The notes: generated from the sequence alone by a model not told the origin. Counted from the first letter of the stretch, positions 1 through 13,400 are shown. The stretch: DNA of 64,000 nt from Galaxea fascicularis (GCA_948470475.1 OX419343.1:11164379-11228378), one strand, 5' to 3'. Numbers and translations: made by a program.

Positions 1-1169
1 TTGTATCCTTGGTGCTGACCAATAGGATCGCAGCCTCTGGGAACGAGATTGATGACATTACTTCGGTAGGTCGGTCGGAACAACAGTGAAATCCCCGATC
101 GACTGAGATTTTCCAGACGTCTAAACTTCCTGTTGCACGTGCGCTAACAACACGCGCGAATATATAGCAATACGTGTAGGGCAGAATGGAACTGAACGTG
201 AGACTACACGTGGCATTGAAGTTACCCGGCAGTCACATTTATTGCTTATCATACACGTTTTCTGGAAGTTGCAGATTACCAGTTGACGGGAATTATTTCA
301 AATGACCGGCAACATTTTACGATAAACTTGATGCAATGTACATGCTGTTGTCCGACTGCAGTTTACCTCATCCGACAATCGTACTCCCCAGGAAGCGATC
401 GCAAGGCGCAAAATGTAAGTGTATGTAATTATGTTATTTCCTTCAGTGAATTTCAGTACTTTGCAAAGCTTTATTTTTGTTGGTTGCCGCAAACTTATTT
501 CTGACTTACTCAGATTAAACGAAGGGCTATTGTCGGTTTTGGGGTTATGAATTTTTCCAATGACGAAATGTTCTCAGGCGCCCTCGCTAAGGAGAATAAA
601 AAATCCTTTAGTTTATTCTGTAAAAGTGCATTCGTTACAGCCGCTCACCCGAATATTTTTGCTATTCTCTATTAAGAATTAACAAGTAACACGCAATCCT
701 TTTTCGCTGCCGTCATGTGTCGTAACTTAACTCATTATTGAACGATTTTTCTAACGATTTCATCGAAAAGCATTCGCCTCATACCAGTTGTAGGTATGAG
801 GCTAACGTTTTCACTCCTTCACTACTTTACCGTTTACTACTTTCTACATCCTGTTTAAACCCGTGCATAACGCTTGACATATATTCCACTAACTTCCAAC
901 GATGAAACCACGAAAACGCCAAATGAGTAAAACAATTCATCAAGGTACTTCAAAAGAATAACGAAAATATGCAGAAGAGGAGGAACACAATAGGATACAG
1001 TCTGATTTGTTTTGAAGAGAGCTGTCAGACGTTTAAAAACTTGACACATATCGCGAGGGTCACGCTTCTCTTATGAAAGAACAACAACAGCACTGAACAA
1101 GTAGTTATTGTTTTCGCAGTTACAAATGGTATTGCACAAGTAGGAGAAAAAGGAAAGGGAATAATAATG

Positions 1170-1204
<35 letters not shown>

Positions 1205-1526
1205 TATTTGCCCGCGAATTCAGTGTTGATTGACAGACAAAGCACACATGCTTTTTGTCACTGATGCATATGAGGTTTGCCCTTTTTCGCTGGGGAGCAG
1301 AGCCAAATGAAACCAGAGACTTTGACAAATAGGGTAATAATTACGTTCTGTCTCTTCTAATGCAATCTCTGGCCAGTCTGCTAAAAAAAAGTATCTTTGC
1401 ACTTTAGAACCACTGAGTGGCTTTGACTTTTGCAGTGAGTGAATGTTTCTAGAATGAAGCGTGTGGAAAAATGCCAAAAGTGAATGATTTTCGGGTTTAC
1501 TACTTCATCACTAACATAACACCTCC
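1..1526. other. non-coding stretch, no gene seen
   Basis: I see no supported gene here. The short open frames lack coding character, and the one between 1071 and 1328 is produced partly by a TA repeat. The first 200 bases are CG-richer than what follows. No transposon ends or RNA gene were recognised. Confidence 0.5.
1173..1203. repeat. (TA)n microsatellite
   Basis: An uninterrupted run of about fifteen TA units following an AT-rich lead-in. It gives rise to a spurious Tyr-Ile repeat frame on the minus strand. Confidence 0.95.
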
Positions 1527-1536
1527 ACACTGTCAG

Positions 1537-1612
1537 TAGCCTCCCACGCAGTCGTTTTTAGGGGAGTCGATCGTGAAATACGACTCCCCTAAAAAGGACT
1601 GCGTGGGAGCCT
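1537..1612. mobile_element. 76 bp palindromic MITE with 10 bp target-site duplication
   Basis: Two arms starting CCTCCCACGCAG and ending CTGCGTGGGAG, each continuing into TTTTTAGGGGAGTCG or its complement, fold back with an 11-base loop. Both sides carry the same 10 bases, ACACTGTCAG (1527-1536 and 1613-1622). This is what a transposed copy with a target-site duplication looks like. A 9-10 bp duplication is in the range of Mutator-like elements, but the superfamily is an inference. Confidence 0.75.
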
Positions 1613-1622
1613 ACACTGTCAG

Positions 1623-2335
1623 CTGAAACGTTTTGACTGTTTTTAATAGGAAAGTGCCGTGTTTATTTTTTTTTACTTTATTCTAGACAATGAAGGAATT
1701 GTTCGCTTTCTTTCGATATCCAGTGAATTGGGGGAAGACGAAATTTCCAATCAGGCCAATCTGTTATTGATGTAGGATAGAGCCGGATCAAATAGTAATG
1801 CCTTTTGCGTAGTATTATGAACTAGCCACCTGTTTCTTTCGATAGATTGCTCGTTTTCTGTTTGTTTACATTAAAAGGTCTGTACGAAGAACACTGAGTA
1901 AAGTACGTAGAGGCACGCAGTTGTCAAAAATTGATATCATCAACGTTAGAACTTAGAAATATTAGTTTCATTCGTTGTAGATAAGATCTTTCTATAGCAC
2001 AGTTTGTAGCATATTGTGGTATGGTGAGATCAGTGCGTGGTTATTTTGCATAAAAATGTTGCATTTGTAGACATTTGGAGCAATTTAATTGGGCTTTCGG
2101 TGTTTTATACGGAATTGCCTTGATACACTGATCCACCTTCTGAAACACTGAACAGTAAATTACCCAAGATGGAGTTACTTTTTCAGGGAGATTCCATATT
2201 CAAGACCATTTCATTTTTCTCAAGTATTGCTTCTATTATTAAAATGTTATATATGTGAAGGATTGTTCACTAAGAGACCAAAGGGAAGCGAGGAAAATTA
2301 CCCTATCTGATTTCAGAGCCCCGATTAAGCAAACC
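1623..2335. other. non-coding stretch, no gene seen
   Basis: AT-rich sequence with no frame I can support and no recognisable repeat ends. From about 2270 it runs into the older partial copy of the duplicated segment. Confidence 0.45.
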
Positions 2336-2438
2336 GTTTTTTTATTGTCCTTTCCCGGGGAATGATGGTCATTATTCAGTTCGTTTGTGAAACACATCTT
2401 CTAACAATGCGTTAGATTTCTCCAACATCTAAAGCTTT
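2336..2438 (-). repeat. micro-inverted block relative to the other segment copies
   Basis: Read on the minus strand this block gives AAAGCTTTAGATGTTGGAG followed by a CTAACGC motif, a run reading CAAACGAACTGAATAATGACC, and then a near match to the end of the block. That is the plus-strand order at about 6530-6625 and 12620-12720. The sequence to its right keeps the normal orientation, so only about 100 bases are flipped. Confidence 0.7.
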
Positions 2439-3223
2439 GGTTGATTTATTGGTCTTGTGATCTAAAAGCTAACTTAGCCGTTTTTATAGGGGATGTTTGG
2501 TGATCTAGGAAGTGATATCCGGCAAATAACATTTTACTAAAATCACCATCATGATCGTTAAGTTCTAACTGCTTAATTTTAGTTTCTCGTGACCAAAGCA
2601 CCAACAGATCTTGTGAACATTAGTTTAGTAGCATTTCTTCGGCAATTCGTGAGTACTAAATATACCGAGTAGAGAGTCCATACAGTAAATTAGCGAAGGT
2701 AACTGGGCTTTCCTCCGAGACCGTTGTTAAGCATGTTTTCTTTATTAAATTATAAACCTTGATCGTTTTACTTCAAGATTGTAGATTACGACGAATTTTG
2801 AATATTGGAGATGTCTTAACGCACAAGATCTCGAAACGAGCATCACTAATAATACATTGTCGTGCTCAGTCATTATTAATCAACAATTCTTTACCGTGAT
2901 GGACTGACAAAGAAGAAGAAAATTTTTGTATCTAAGCTGATCCCGAGTAAAGTGTGTTAGCGAAGTTAGTGAAGAAACTCTTCGCCGTCTTGTTCAAAAC
3001 CCCAATCGACTGCGGTCTTTTTGAACGATATCAACAGATATAGCTCTTCTTCGGCAACCTGGGAGTTTTGATCCGGACCATACTGTTTTAGGAGCTGTTG
3101 CTTTGGTTTCCCTTTGAACAGAACTGTCCTTTGAACTGAAAGTTTGGATTTCCTCACGTTGTAAAAGACGTAAACATTGTAGCCCTAGTTTAATTTAAGA
3201 TTCCATGGTGACGCTGTGTACCT

Positions 3224-4140
3224 CGTAAGTACTAAAACAAGGAATGACCTAAAACCACCTACAACCACCTACAACCACCTAAAACCACCTAAAACCACGT
3301 ACAACCGCCTTCAGAATACTTTCTTAATCACTCGAGTGACAGTTTGCTTAACAAATTTTTGCTCGCGCTGTGAGCGACTTCGATAAGTGCACACCGGAAA
3401 TGTTGTCTTTTGTTTCGCAGGTTCCCATTCAAAGAGAAACTAATAGCCCTGAAAAATGAGTCACGGGTCCACTAAAAATTAGAAGCGTTGAAGACCACTG
3501 TTGAAAGTTAAGTTTGTGTTCTTTCAACGTCAGCCCTACGTGACTCATGAACAGAGGAAATACGTCACGCAATGGCTCAAATGACCAGGGAAAAAACACG
3601 AAGAAATTTTTTCGACAGGAGCAACGCTAAGATCCCTGAGGCTTTTCGAGGAATATAGAGACTACGTTCTCGATTTTTCGAGGTCTGCTTTTTCGAGGTC
3701 TGTCTGAGCTGGAAATTTGATGAGGTTGCGTAATATAAACTTTGGCCCTTTGCTAAAGGTGTGAATTTCATTCGGGGGAAATCGGAGCAAATGAAACACC
3801 AGTGAAATTACTACCGAGGAAGCGTACAACAAAGAAAACAAAACAGTTTAAAAATATGTTGCCATTATTCAGGGCTATTAGTTTCTCTTTGAATAGGAAC
3901 CCGCGAAACAAAAGACAAGATTTCCGGTGTGCACTTATCGAAGTCGCTCACGGCGCGAGCAAAAATTTGTTAAGCAAATTTTCACTCGAGTGAATAGGAA
4001 AGTATTCTGAAGGTGGTTGTAGGTGGCTTTAAGTGGTTTTAGGTGGTTGTAGGTGGTTTTATAGGCGGTTGTAGGTGGTTGTAGGTGGTTTTATAGGTGG
4101 TTGAGGTGGTTTTAGGTCATTCCTTGTGTTAGTATTTACG
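3224..4140. mobile_element. foldback (Mutator-like) non-autonomous transposon with terminal minisatellites
   Basis: The element starts CGTAAGTACTAAAACAAGG and ends CCTTGTGTTAGTATTTACG, with inverted arms of about 230 bp (3224-3452 and about 3868-4140). It is flanked by a perfect 9 bp duplication, TGTGTACCT, at 3215-3223 and 4141-4149. Each arm begins with tandem 10-mers of the type ACAACCACCT / AAAACCACCT; the right arm has more units than the left. The 415 bp centre has no coding potential. Long inverted arms plus a 9 bp duplication are typical of Mutator-like foldback elements; that family call is inference. Confidence 0.75.
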
Positions 4141-4467
4141 TGTGTACCTTTTGAATGTCTTTTAAACCGCATTTAACGGTCCCGTTTTGTAGGAAAACCA
4201 GATTGGAATATTTTGTAGCCATCCCTTTCCCCCTTTATCTTAGAACTTTGTATTTTTTATGTCTAAAATCCAAGGCTTTGGGTTTTACTCTAGAATTAAT
4301 TGTTGCTTGTGTGCAATCTTCAGCGAACCTTTTGATTGAAGCAGATTTTCGAGGCAATTGATGGACCCTGGCCATGAATGGAGCTAAAAGTCAGTCTAAG
4401 TGACTCACTTGTTTGTTGTCCTTTGTAGAATGTGTAAAAAATTGTAAATTGTGGACTAAACGATGGG

Positions 4468-4473
4468 AATAAA
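4468..4473 (+). promoter_or_regulatory. candidate polyadenylation signal in segment copy 0
   Basis: AATAAA followed within 12 bases by the GT-rich run GTGTATGTGTATGTTGGG, the usual arrangement of a cleavage/polyadenylation site. It is conserved in copy 1 (8671-8676), which suggests that each unit carries the 3' end of a plus-strand transcript. Confidence 0.4.
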
Positions 4474-4690
4474 GTGTAAAGTGTATGTGTATGTTGGGAT
4501 TCAAATGAATTTTGTTTTCAATGTTTTGAACCAGCTTGTTTCAGATTATGGTAATATATTTGCACATAGAAAAATAAAAATGGAACAAAACAATTAAAAC
4601 CACAACATGTACACCAAGAACTTTAACCTCAACCTGGTTTAGTTTCTTCATTAGCAAAACCAATGTTAGCAACCCGTTTAGTTGCAGAAA

Positions 4691-7600
4691 CAGATTTTAC
4701 ACACATGAGTGGATTAAAATTGTACTCCAGTCGAAGAGACAATTGGCTGAGTAACATTTCTACGTCCACATGAACATAAACGTCTAAGTTTTGGTCAAAG
4801 CTACTAATGTTTTAATGGAGAGTTTTGTCTCAATATTAGAACCACCTGAATGCCACGATTGCGTCTATCTATTACCTGCTCATATGCTATGTCTCATTCA
4901 GCAAATTGAGTGCTCTATATTCAATTAGCTTTGCATCAAAGGTGCATTTTTCACAGACAAACAACAAAGTTGTGACTCCAGTCCTGCTTGTATACAAGCC
5001 GCTGCGCCTTTCAGATTAAAGCTTTTGACTGAAGCAGTTTCTAGAGATAATTGAATCATGACCCTGTCCAGTTCAGCAGTGACTCACTTGTTTCTTGATT
5101 TGCAAAAGCCATGAATTTATGTGCAGTTTAAGCTCGTGGTAGATTGAGATGTAAGCTCATTTTGCTGAAATTATTATTTATCATTATAAATAATTGCGGT
5201 ATGTTTCTCGAGGCTTTGCTACATACGTGAATAGATTGTGGTGAATCAGGATATATGTACAATATTTGGCTTTCTGACCTGAGGTGTACGAACATAATGG
5301 AAAATCAACAGTGTGTTGTCAAGTCGTATTTAGCTGTTGTTATTTCACAGTTTTGAAGCGCGGGTGAAGTCTTTGGTCAATGTCGTGTACTCCTTTATGG
5401 AATGGGTAATCAAATTATCTCCATCACAACTCTGTTAGCAAAATTTGGCTCTTGTATGCTGCGATGATGGTGACACTGCTAACCTCCAATAACCCATTTC
5501 ATGTTTCCATATAAACGAAAGACAGCGACCGTTTAGGGTTTAATTTGCTGAGAAAGAAATGAAATAAAAGTTATACCCTAAAGTGAGTTTTATTAAGGTC
5601 ACCAGCAAGAAAGCACAAGCTAAGCGCAGGCACACTGGAACGAGGGGACACTATTTACTGGAAAGCCGCAATAGGGGATTCTTCCTTCCTTCACTTGAAT
5701 TTTTGCGAATTTGTTAGCAGATTTATACTTGCAGTGGACGTGCTTTAATTCGCGTGTCCGCTATTTGGCGAGGAAAAGGTTTCAGTGGTCAATGAACGCA
5801 TTTGACCTCGCTGCGTCAAATAAATGAGCTGAACTTCTGTTTGCCTATTTAGCGAGTACCTAAAAGATATGTTATAACTACCTTAGGCAAAAAAGAAACA
5901 AATTCGATTAACGGTTACACTAAAGGTGGAATTACACTGTAACTGACGAACTTTTACTTGCGTCTACGTACATTAAATTTCAGAGGCTTTACGTTTGTAC
6001 ATAACATACAGACGCGTGAAAGGCCGCACGTAAACGTGAAAGTTGTGTAAGCTTGGTTTAACAGTCGTGTTTTTTTTATTTATCCACCTAAAACTGAGCC
6101 GTTTAAAGTTTAGGTATGTATACGCACGCAAAATATTCACGTTAACATTGCTTTTCTAAAACGTTGGAAGTTTAATTGAAGAGGGAAGTTGGATTCTTAA
6201 TGTATGTGTCGTGTTAATCTATAATTTTGTACAGAGAATTCATCCAAGAGATTTTTCTTACGAGACAGCAACCCTTTCCTAGGTAAACTTTGTTGCAGAC
6301 AATCTTCCATATTTCGGTCCCGAGGATGTGCGAAGTATGTTGCGTTTCTTTCCTTCTGAAATGAGAGGGCGGCCTTTTGGATAGACTTACATTTTAGTTC
6401 TGCCCCATTTACGGTTTATTGTGTTGTGACTGCTAGTGGGGATCCTTAAACTTCCAAACAAGTGTTTTCATGATCTGGCTTTAGCTTGTAACTGTTAATG
6501 TAACGGGTGATGAGTTGTAATCCTCTCTTCTGAAAGCTTTAGGAGGAATCTAACGCCTTGTTAGAAGTTTCTTTCACAAACGAACTGAATAATGACCTTC
6601 ATTTCCCGTAAAATGACAATAATACTAAAATAATAATAATAATAGTAAAAAACACAAATCGCACAGTCGTTGATTTATAGGTTTTGTGATCTAAACGCTA
6701 TCTTGGCCTTTTTTACAGGGGCTGTTTGGTGATCTTAAGGGAGTGATATCCGGCAAATAATATTTTACTAAAATCGCTATTATGAAGTTCTAACTGCTCA
6801 ATTTTGATCTGTCGTGACCAAAACACCAACAGATCTTGTCAAGATTAGTTTAGGAACAATGCTTTGCTCACGAATTGCACTAGCGCTCGCAAACGAGCAT
6901 CACTAATAATACACTGTCGTGCCCAATCATTATTAATAACCAATTCTTTTCTGTGATGGACTGACAAAGAAGAGGAAGATTCTTATCTAAGCTGATCCCG
7001 AGTAAAGTGTGCCAGCGGAGTGATTTTCAACAAGATTTTATACTCAGCTCTATTGATCAACATTACCGAACATTACCGAAGTCATTTACTTAAGCAAGTT
7101 TGCAGAAAGGTGACACATCCAATTTCTTCGTTTCTCAACAATATTGCCTTTTTAAGTTCAAGAGTAGGTTTTACCATCTTGTTCAATTCGCGAGTGCGAG
7201 ATTTTTTTAACGATATCAAGGACGACCCCGTTTGAGTGCAGATATTTGATAACTCTTCTTCGGCAACGGGAGTTTGATTAAACCGCCATACTGTTTTACG
7301 AGCTGGTCCTTTTGGTTTCCATTTGAACAGAACTGTGTACTTTGAACTGTGAGTTGGGTTTTCGTCACGTTGACGTAAAAGTTGTTGCCGTAGCTCAGAA
7401 TTCGATGGTGACTCTGAACGGTGTAGTCTGCGGCTTCGCTACCATTTTTAATTGGAGTACGACCATGGGAGGCAGTCATTTAGGTAACAGTTAGATCTAA
7501 ACCCGTGCAATTTGTTTGAATTCATTCTGTGAGATAAAAAAGCCAGTTACTCTCGACGGCGTGATGCTCAACTTCAATCTACCAGACGTCACGAGTTTTG

Positions 7601-9060
7601 ATGAGGCCAATTACGGGGAAGAAAGGTTTGGAAAATACAATGACCGAGCTTAAGTTCAGAGTTACCAAGTATGAAGTTATTTTGGATGACCTTACGAAGA
7701 TTTTGGTAGATGTGATCGCTGGTAGGATTTCTGCTTGAAGTTGACCAAATTCTCCGTCGGTCTCGTGATTTAGAAAATCTATCGTCTGTTACTTTTGGCA
7801 TACGGAACTGTGGCTTTGCTTCTGACTTAGCGAATCGTTTTACTGAATTTCCATACATAACTTTGGTTTGCATTTCTCAGTTCTAAATAAGGTTTTGTCG
7901 AAGATTATGATTTCTGGTGCATCTAAAGGGCTCCAAAGTGGTAAATTTAGCGGACGTTGTGGAACAGATTTCATGAAGGGAGTGGCTGATTCAGTTTGCC
8001 GAAATATACCCTCAAGAAAAAGATTAAAACTAAGAGAAATAGAAAACACTTCGAAGTTGTAGCGGCCGCCTGTGGTCCTGAATTTTAGATTTTTCTGTTT
8101 AAATGAACCGACATTATGTTAGAACTCTATAAAGGATTTTCATAACGGGCGATATTATCTTTCAGAGCAAATGCAGCAAGTTCTATTTTCTATAACCAAA
8201 GGCCGTTACTTGCAAAATGTTTTTTGACACGACTTGATTCACATAATCGAGTCTATTAAAGAAGCAATCATTGGCCGAGGATAGTTTCTACGTCTACATA
8301 GAAACGAAACGTTCAATTTTGGCCGCGGCTGCTAATATTTGAAAGGTGGGTTTTGTCTTAATAGTGGTTTGGTTTAATAGTGTTTCTCTATCGCTTGCTC
8401 ATATGTTTTTGCATTCTGCAAATTGAGTGCTTTACACTTCATTCGCTTTCATGCTCTTTTCAGCAACAAAGAACAAAGTTGTTACTCGAGAATTAAATCT
8501 TACCTGTATACAATCCTTTACGCTAGTTAGATTGAACCTTTTGATTGAAGCAGGGGGGCAATTGATGGACCCTGGCCATGCATGGAATTAATGTCAGTCT
8601 AAGTGACTCACTTGTTTGTTATCCTTTGTAGAATGTGTAAAAAATTGTAAATTGTGGACTAAACGATGGGAATAAAGTGTAAAGTGTATGTGTATGTTGG
8701 GCTTCAAATGAATTTTGTTTTTAATGTTTTGAACTAGCTTGTTTCAGATTATGGTAATGTATTTGCACATAGAAGAATAAAAATGGGACAAAACAATTAA
8801 AACCACAACATGTACACCAAGAACTTTAACCTCAACCTGGTTTAGTTTCTTCATTCGCAAAACCAATGTTAGCAACCCGTTTAGTTGTTTATCATGTTAA
8901 TTACGTAGAATACGATAAAACATGACTGTAAAGCAAAACTAAGAGTGACCACCTTTGCCTTGATTTGTGCAACTCGATTTCAATTGCGTTTCAACTGATG
9001 AATTTATTCGCAGTTTAAGCTCATGGTCGATTGAGATGTAAGTTCATTTTGCTGGAGTTA
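4691..9060. repeat. long copy 1 of the duplicated segment
   Basis: Sequence from the block with GTCGAAGAGACAATTGGCTG (about 4730) to about 9060 recurs almost collinearly from about 10440 to 14140, offset by about 5.77 kb at the start and about 6.1 kb near 7.0 kb because of indels. Within this copy the portion at 8190-8600 is itself a diverged relative of 4700-5100, so the unit has an older internal duplication. Copy 1 has about 1 kb (roughly 7315-8330) that copy 2 lacks. No long frame is shared, and no gene is called. Confidence 0.75.
8671..8676 (+). promoter_or_regulatory. candidate polyadenylation signal in segment copy 1
   Basis: Same AATAAA plus GT-rich downstream run as at 4468. The surrounding 150 bases are nearly identical between the two copies. 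Confidence 0.4.
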
Positions 9061-10439
9061 TTATTAGAAAAATATATTACTGAACAAAAGTTTCTCTTTT
9101 GGATTCAGAGTTATCCAGGAAGACTACATTTTGGAAGACAATTAGCTTCATGTCTACAAGTATAGGGCAAAAGCTTTCGAAAATTGAAGCCGCACTCTTA
9201 AAATGAATATCAGAAACACGTTTAATCTTTGAATTTTCCATGTCGAGTATTCAAGTGAGCAGCCACTGCGGATGAACAGACACTGAGGAGAAAGGACATA
9301 TTTCAACCGATACCTGAACAAGGAAGAATAGGTAATGTACAGGGGATTCAAACATCATGGAGTTAGCTGAAGTCATGTTAAACTCCAGCTAAGCTGCCGA
9401 GCTGGTGTAATACATGTTAATGTGCTAGAGGAACTTTACGGCCGTGGCTTGGAAGCCAACTAGATTGCAATTATTTCTTATGCATTCTGTTTTTCTTTGG
9501 ATTTGTTTGAAATCATGCTGTAACCGGCGAAACAAGGCGTCTTTATGGAGTTTGTTGTATGCCTTTTAAGTTGTCTGACTCGCACCAGATCCAGCGAAAT
9601 ACAAACGACGATCACAATCAAAATGACGAATTAGAAAAGGTACATTATACCTTCTTAGGGTACATGTCCATATTTTGACATGATATTATGCAGCTCGAGT
9701 TCTCGCCGGTTTTAGTCATAATTTAATTCAATCTTGCAGGGTTTTTCAGTTCCACGTACATGCTGTAATCTTCGTCATGGCTGGAAACACGAGGCAAAAC
9801 CAAAAGCAAACGGTTTGTGGAATACTGACGAATTAACTTCAAGCCGTACGTTGAGTTTTGGACATATCACACCAACAAACTCTTGAAATAGTGTTACATT
9901 TTAAGTAATGAAACTCTTTCGGATTTAAACGTAGATTGTGGGTGACTTAAACTCGCGTTTAAATAGCAATTTGGCTCCCTGTAGTTAACCAAACCGTGAA
10001 TAAGAAAACCCAGCGTCTATTAATTTTAATATCACGAAACTGTGGCTTTGTGTCTGACTTAGCAAATTTTCTTACTCAATTACTATGTATCACCATTGGT
10101 TGTATTTTCCTCTCTATTACAGTTTGTCGAAGAATATGGTTTCTCATGTATCTAAAAAGCCCGAAAGTGGTAAATTTACGTGGGGTCATGCCGTAGTTTA
10201 ACTGGGAGATGCAAAACCGTTTTCATTGTGACTGCTTTTGCAAAATACGCCCTCAAGACGAGAGAAAAATGAGGCAAGCAGAATACAATTTACAATGGTC
10301 GCCCGTAGTCCTTAATTTTTCGATTTTTCTGATTTCATGATCAGTATCCTAGAACACCATAAAGGATTTTGCGCGATTTTCATATAGGTTAACGAGATTG
10401 TATTAAATGCAAATCCCACAATGTCTATTTTCTAGAGTT
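9061..10439. other. spacer between segment copies, partly duplicated
   Basis: Mostly unique non-coding sequence. The part at about 9996-10350 is a diverged copy of 7780-8170: both contain a GAAACTGTGGCTTTG-like run, TCTGACTTAGC and later GTGGTAAATTTA. No gene is supported. Confidence 0.5.
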
Positions 10440-13400
10440 AGGGACATTATTTGCAAAAACAGATTTTTCACACATGAATGGATTAAAATTATACTTCAGT
10501 CGAAGAGACAATTGGCTGAGTATAATTTCTACGTCCACATGGAAATAAACTTCTAAGTTTTGGTCAAAGCTGCTAAAGTTTTAATGGAGAGTTTTGTCTC
10601 AATATTTTGAACCACTTGAATGCCGCAATCGCGTCTATCTATTGCCTACTCATATGCTATGTCTCATTCAGCAAATTGAGTGCTCTATATTCAATTCGCT
10701 TTGCATCAAAGATGCATTTTTCAGACAGACAACAAAGTTGTGACTCCAGTCCTGCTTGTATACAAACCGCTGCGCTTTTTAGATTAAAGCTTTTGACTGG
10801 AGCAGTTTCTAGAGATAAATGAATCATGACCTCGTCCAGTCCAGCAGTGACTCACTTGTTTCTTGATTTGCAAAAGCCATGAATTTATGTGCAGTTTAAG
10901 CTCGTGGTAGATTGAGATGTAAGCTCATTTTACTGAAATTATTATTTATGATTATAAGTAACTGCGGTATGTTTCTCGAGGCTTTGCTACATACGTGAAT
11001 AGATTGTGGTGAATCAGGATATATGTACAATATTTGGCTTTCTGACCTGAGGTGTACGAACATAATGGAAAATGAACCGTATGCTGTCAAGTCGTATTTA
11101 GCTGTTGTTATTTCACAGTTTTGAAGCGCGGGTGAATTCTTTGGTCAATGTCGTGCACTCCTCATGGAATGGGTAATCAAATTATCTCCATTACAACTCT
11201 GTTAGCAAAATTTGGCTTTTGTATGCTGCGATGATGGTGACATTGTTAGCCTCCAAATAACCCACTTTCCAAATCGTAAACGTGTTTATTGCTCAGCCAA
11301 GTTTTCATGTTTCCATATAAACGAAAGACAGGGACCGTTTAGGGTTTACTTCACTGAGAAAGAACTTAATTGAAAGTGATAGCCTAGAGTGAGTTTTATC
11401 AAGGTCACCAGCAAGAAAGCACAAGCTAAGCGCTGGCACACTGGAACGAGGGGACACTATTTACTGGAAAGCCGCAAGAGAGGATTCTTCCTTCCTTTAC
11501 TTGAATTTTTGTGAATTTGTTAGCAGATTTTGTACATGCATTGGACGTGCTTTAATTCGCGTGTCCGCTATTCGGCGAGGAAAAGGTTTCAGTGATCAAT
11601 GAACGCATTTGAATTGCTGCGTCAAATAAATGAGCTGAACTTCTGTTTGCCTATTTAGCGAGTAACGAAAAGATATATTATAACTACCTCAGGCAAAAAA
11701 GAAACAAATTCGATTAACGGTTACACTAAAGGTGGAATTACACTGTAGCCAATTGTTACTTGCGTCCACATACATTGAATTTAACAGGCTTTACGTTTGT
11801 GCATAATATACAGACGCGTGAAAGGCCGCACGTAAACGTGAAAGTTGTGTAAGCTTGGTTTACCTGTCGTGTCTTTTTTTATTTATCCATCTAAACTGAG
11901 CCGTTTAAAGTTTAAGTACGTTTACACACGCAAAATATTCACGTTAACATTGCTTTTCTAAACCGTTGAAGTTTAATGGAAGAGGGAAGTTAGATTCTTA
12001 ATGTATGTGTCATGTCTTTGCAAAGACAAGTATGGGTAGAAAGCTTCTGCTACGAACATACAAGATTTAAACGACTAGCTTTCAACTTTTAACGGTTGAG
12101 CACTAGAATTTCATGCTTCCACAACAAGAAAAAGAGTTTGCTTGATTTTGCACCGTTGCGTGCTTACGGGAGAAATAGTGCATGACAAAAACGATTTGCT
12201 GCCCTTTTTCATGGCAAATAATATGGCTGCGGTCGAAGATCTCCTAGTGCAGCTGGAAACACATAAACCAGTGTTTCTGAGATGAATTTTTGATTAATCT
12301 ATAATTGTGTACAGAGAATTTGTCCAAGAGATTCTTCTTACGAGACAGGAACCCTTTCCTAGGTAAACTTTGTTGCAGACAATCTTCCAAATTTCGGTCC
12401 CGAGGATGTGCAAAGTATGTTGCGTTTCTTGCCTTCTGAAATGAGAGGGCGGCCTTTTGGATAGTTTACATTTTAGTTCTGCCCTATTTACGGTTTATTG
12501 TGTTGGTTTATCGTGGTATTGGGGATCCATAGACTCACAAATAAGTTCGCATTATTTCATGATCTGGTTTTTGCTTCTAACCGTTAATGTAGCGGGTGAT
12601 GAGTTGTAATCCTCTCTTCTGAAAGCTTTAGATGTTGGAGGAATCTAACGCCTTGTTAGAAGTTTTCTTTCAAAAACGAACTGAATAATGACCTTCATTC
12701 CCCGTAAATGACAATAATACTGAAATGATAATAAAAAAAAAAACCCTTTGCTTAATTGAGGCACAAATCGCACAAGTCGTTGATTTATAGGTTTTCTGAT
12801 CTAAACGCTATCTTAGCCTTTTTTACAGGGGCTGTTTGGTGATCTAGGGAGTAATATCCGGCAAATAATATTTTACTAAAATCGCTATTATGAAGTTCTA
12901 ACTGCTCAATTTTGATCTGTCGTGACCAAAACACCAACAGATCTTGTCAAGATTAGTTTAGGAACAATGCTTTGCTCACGAATTGCACTAGCGCTCGCAA
13001 ACGAGCATCACTAATAATACATTGTCGTGCCCAATCATTATCAATAACCAATTCTCCTCTGTGATGGACTGACAAAGAAGAGGAAGATTCTTATCTAAGC
13101 TGATCCCGAGTAAAGTGTGCCAGCGGAGTGAGTTTCAGAAAGATTTCATACTCATTATATTGATCAACACATTACCGAGCTGTGAAAAAGTCATTTACTT
13201 AAGCAAGTTTGCAGAAAGGTGACACATTCAATTTCTTCGTTTCTTAACAACAGTGCCTTTTTGAGTTCAAGAACAGGTTTTACCATCTTGTTCAATTCGC
13301 GACTGCGAGATTTTTCAACGATATCAAGGACGACCCCGTTTGAGTGCAAATATTTAATAACTCTTCTTCGGCAACGGGAGTTTGATTAAACCATACTATT

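Larger units (their letters stand above)
2336..4690. repeat. partial, oldest copy of a duplicated genomic segment (copy 0)
   Basis: The sequence at 2439-3170 matches 6661-7390 and about 12785-13425, and 4155-4690 matches 8370-8890 and 13480-13940, with scattered substitutions. A 917 bp foldback transposon (3224-4140) interrupts it. The roughly 1 kb that copy 1 has between these two parts is missing here. The first 100 bases are inverted relative to the other copies. No protein-coding frame is conserved among the copies, so I treat it as a non-coding or untranslated duplicated unit. Confidence 0.7.

Noticed and set aside
3241..3310. Regular short repeats that might suggest a CRISPR array
   Set aside because: The units are contiguous 10-mers without spacers, and the same pattern in reverse at 4005-4118 shows that they are transposon termini.
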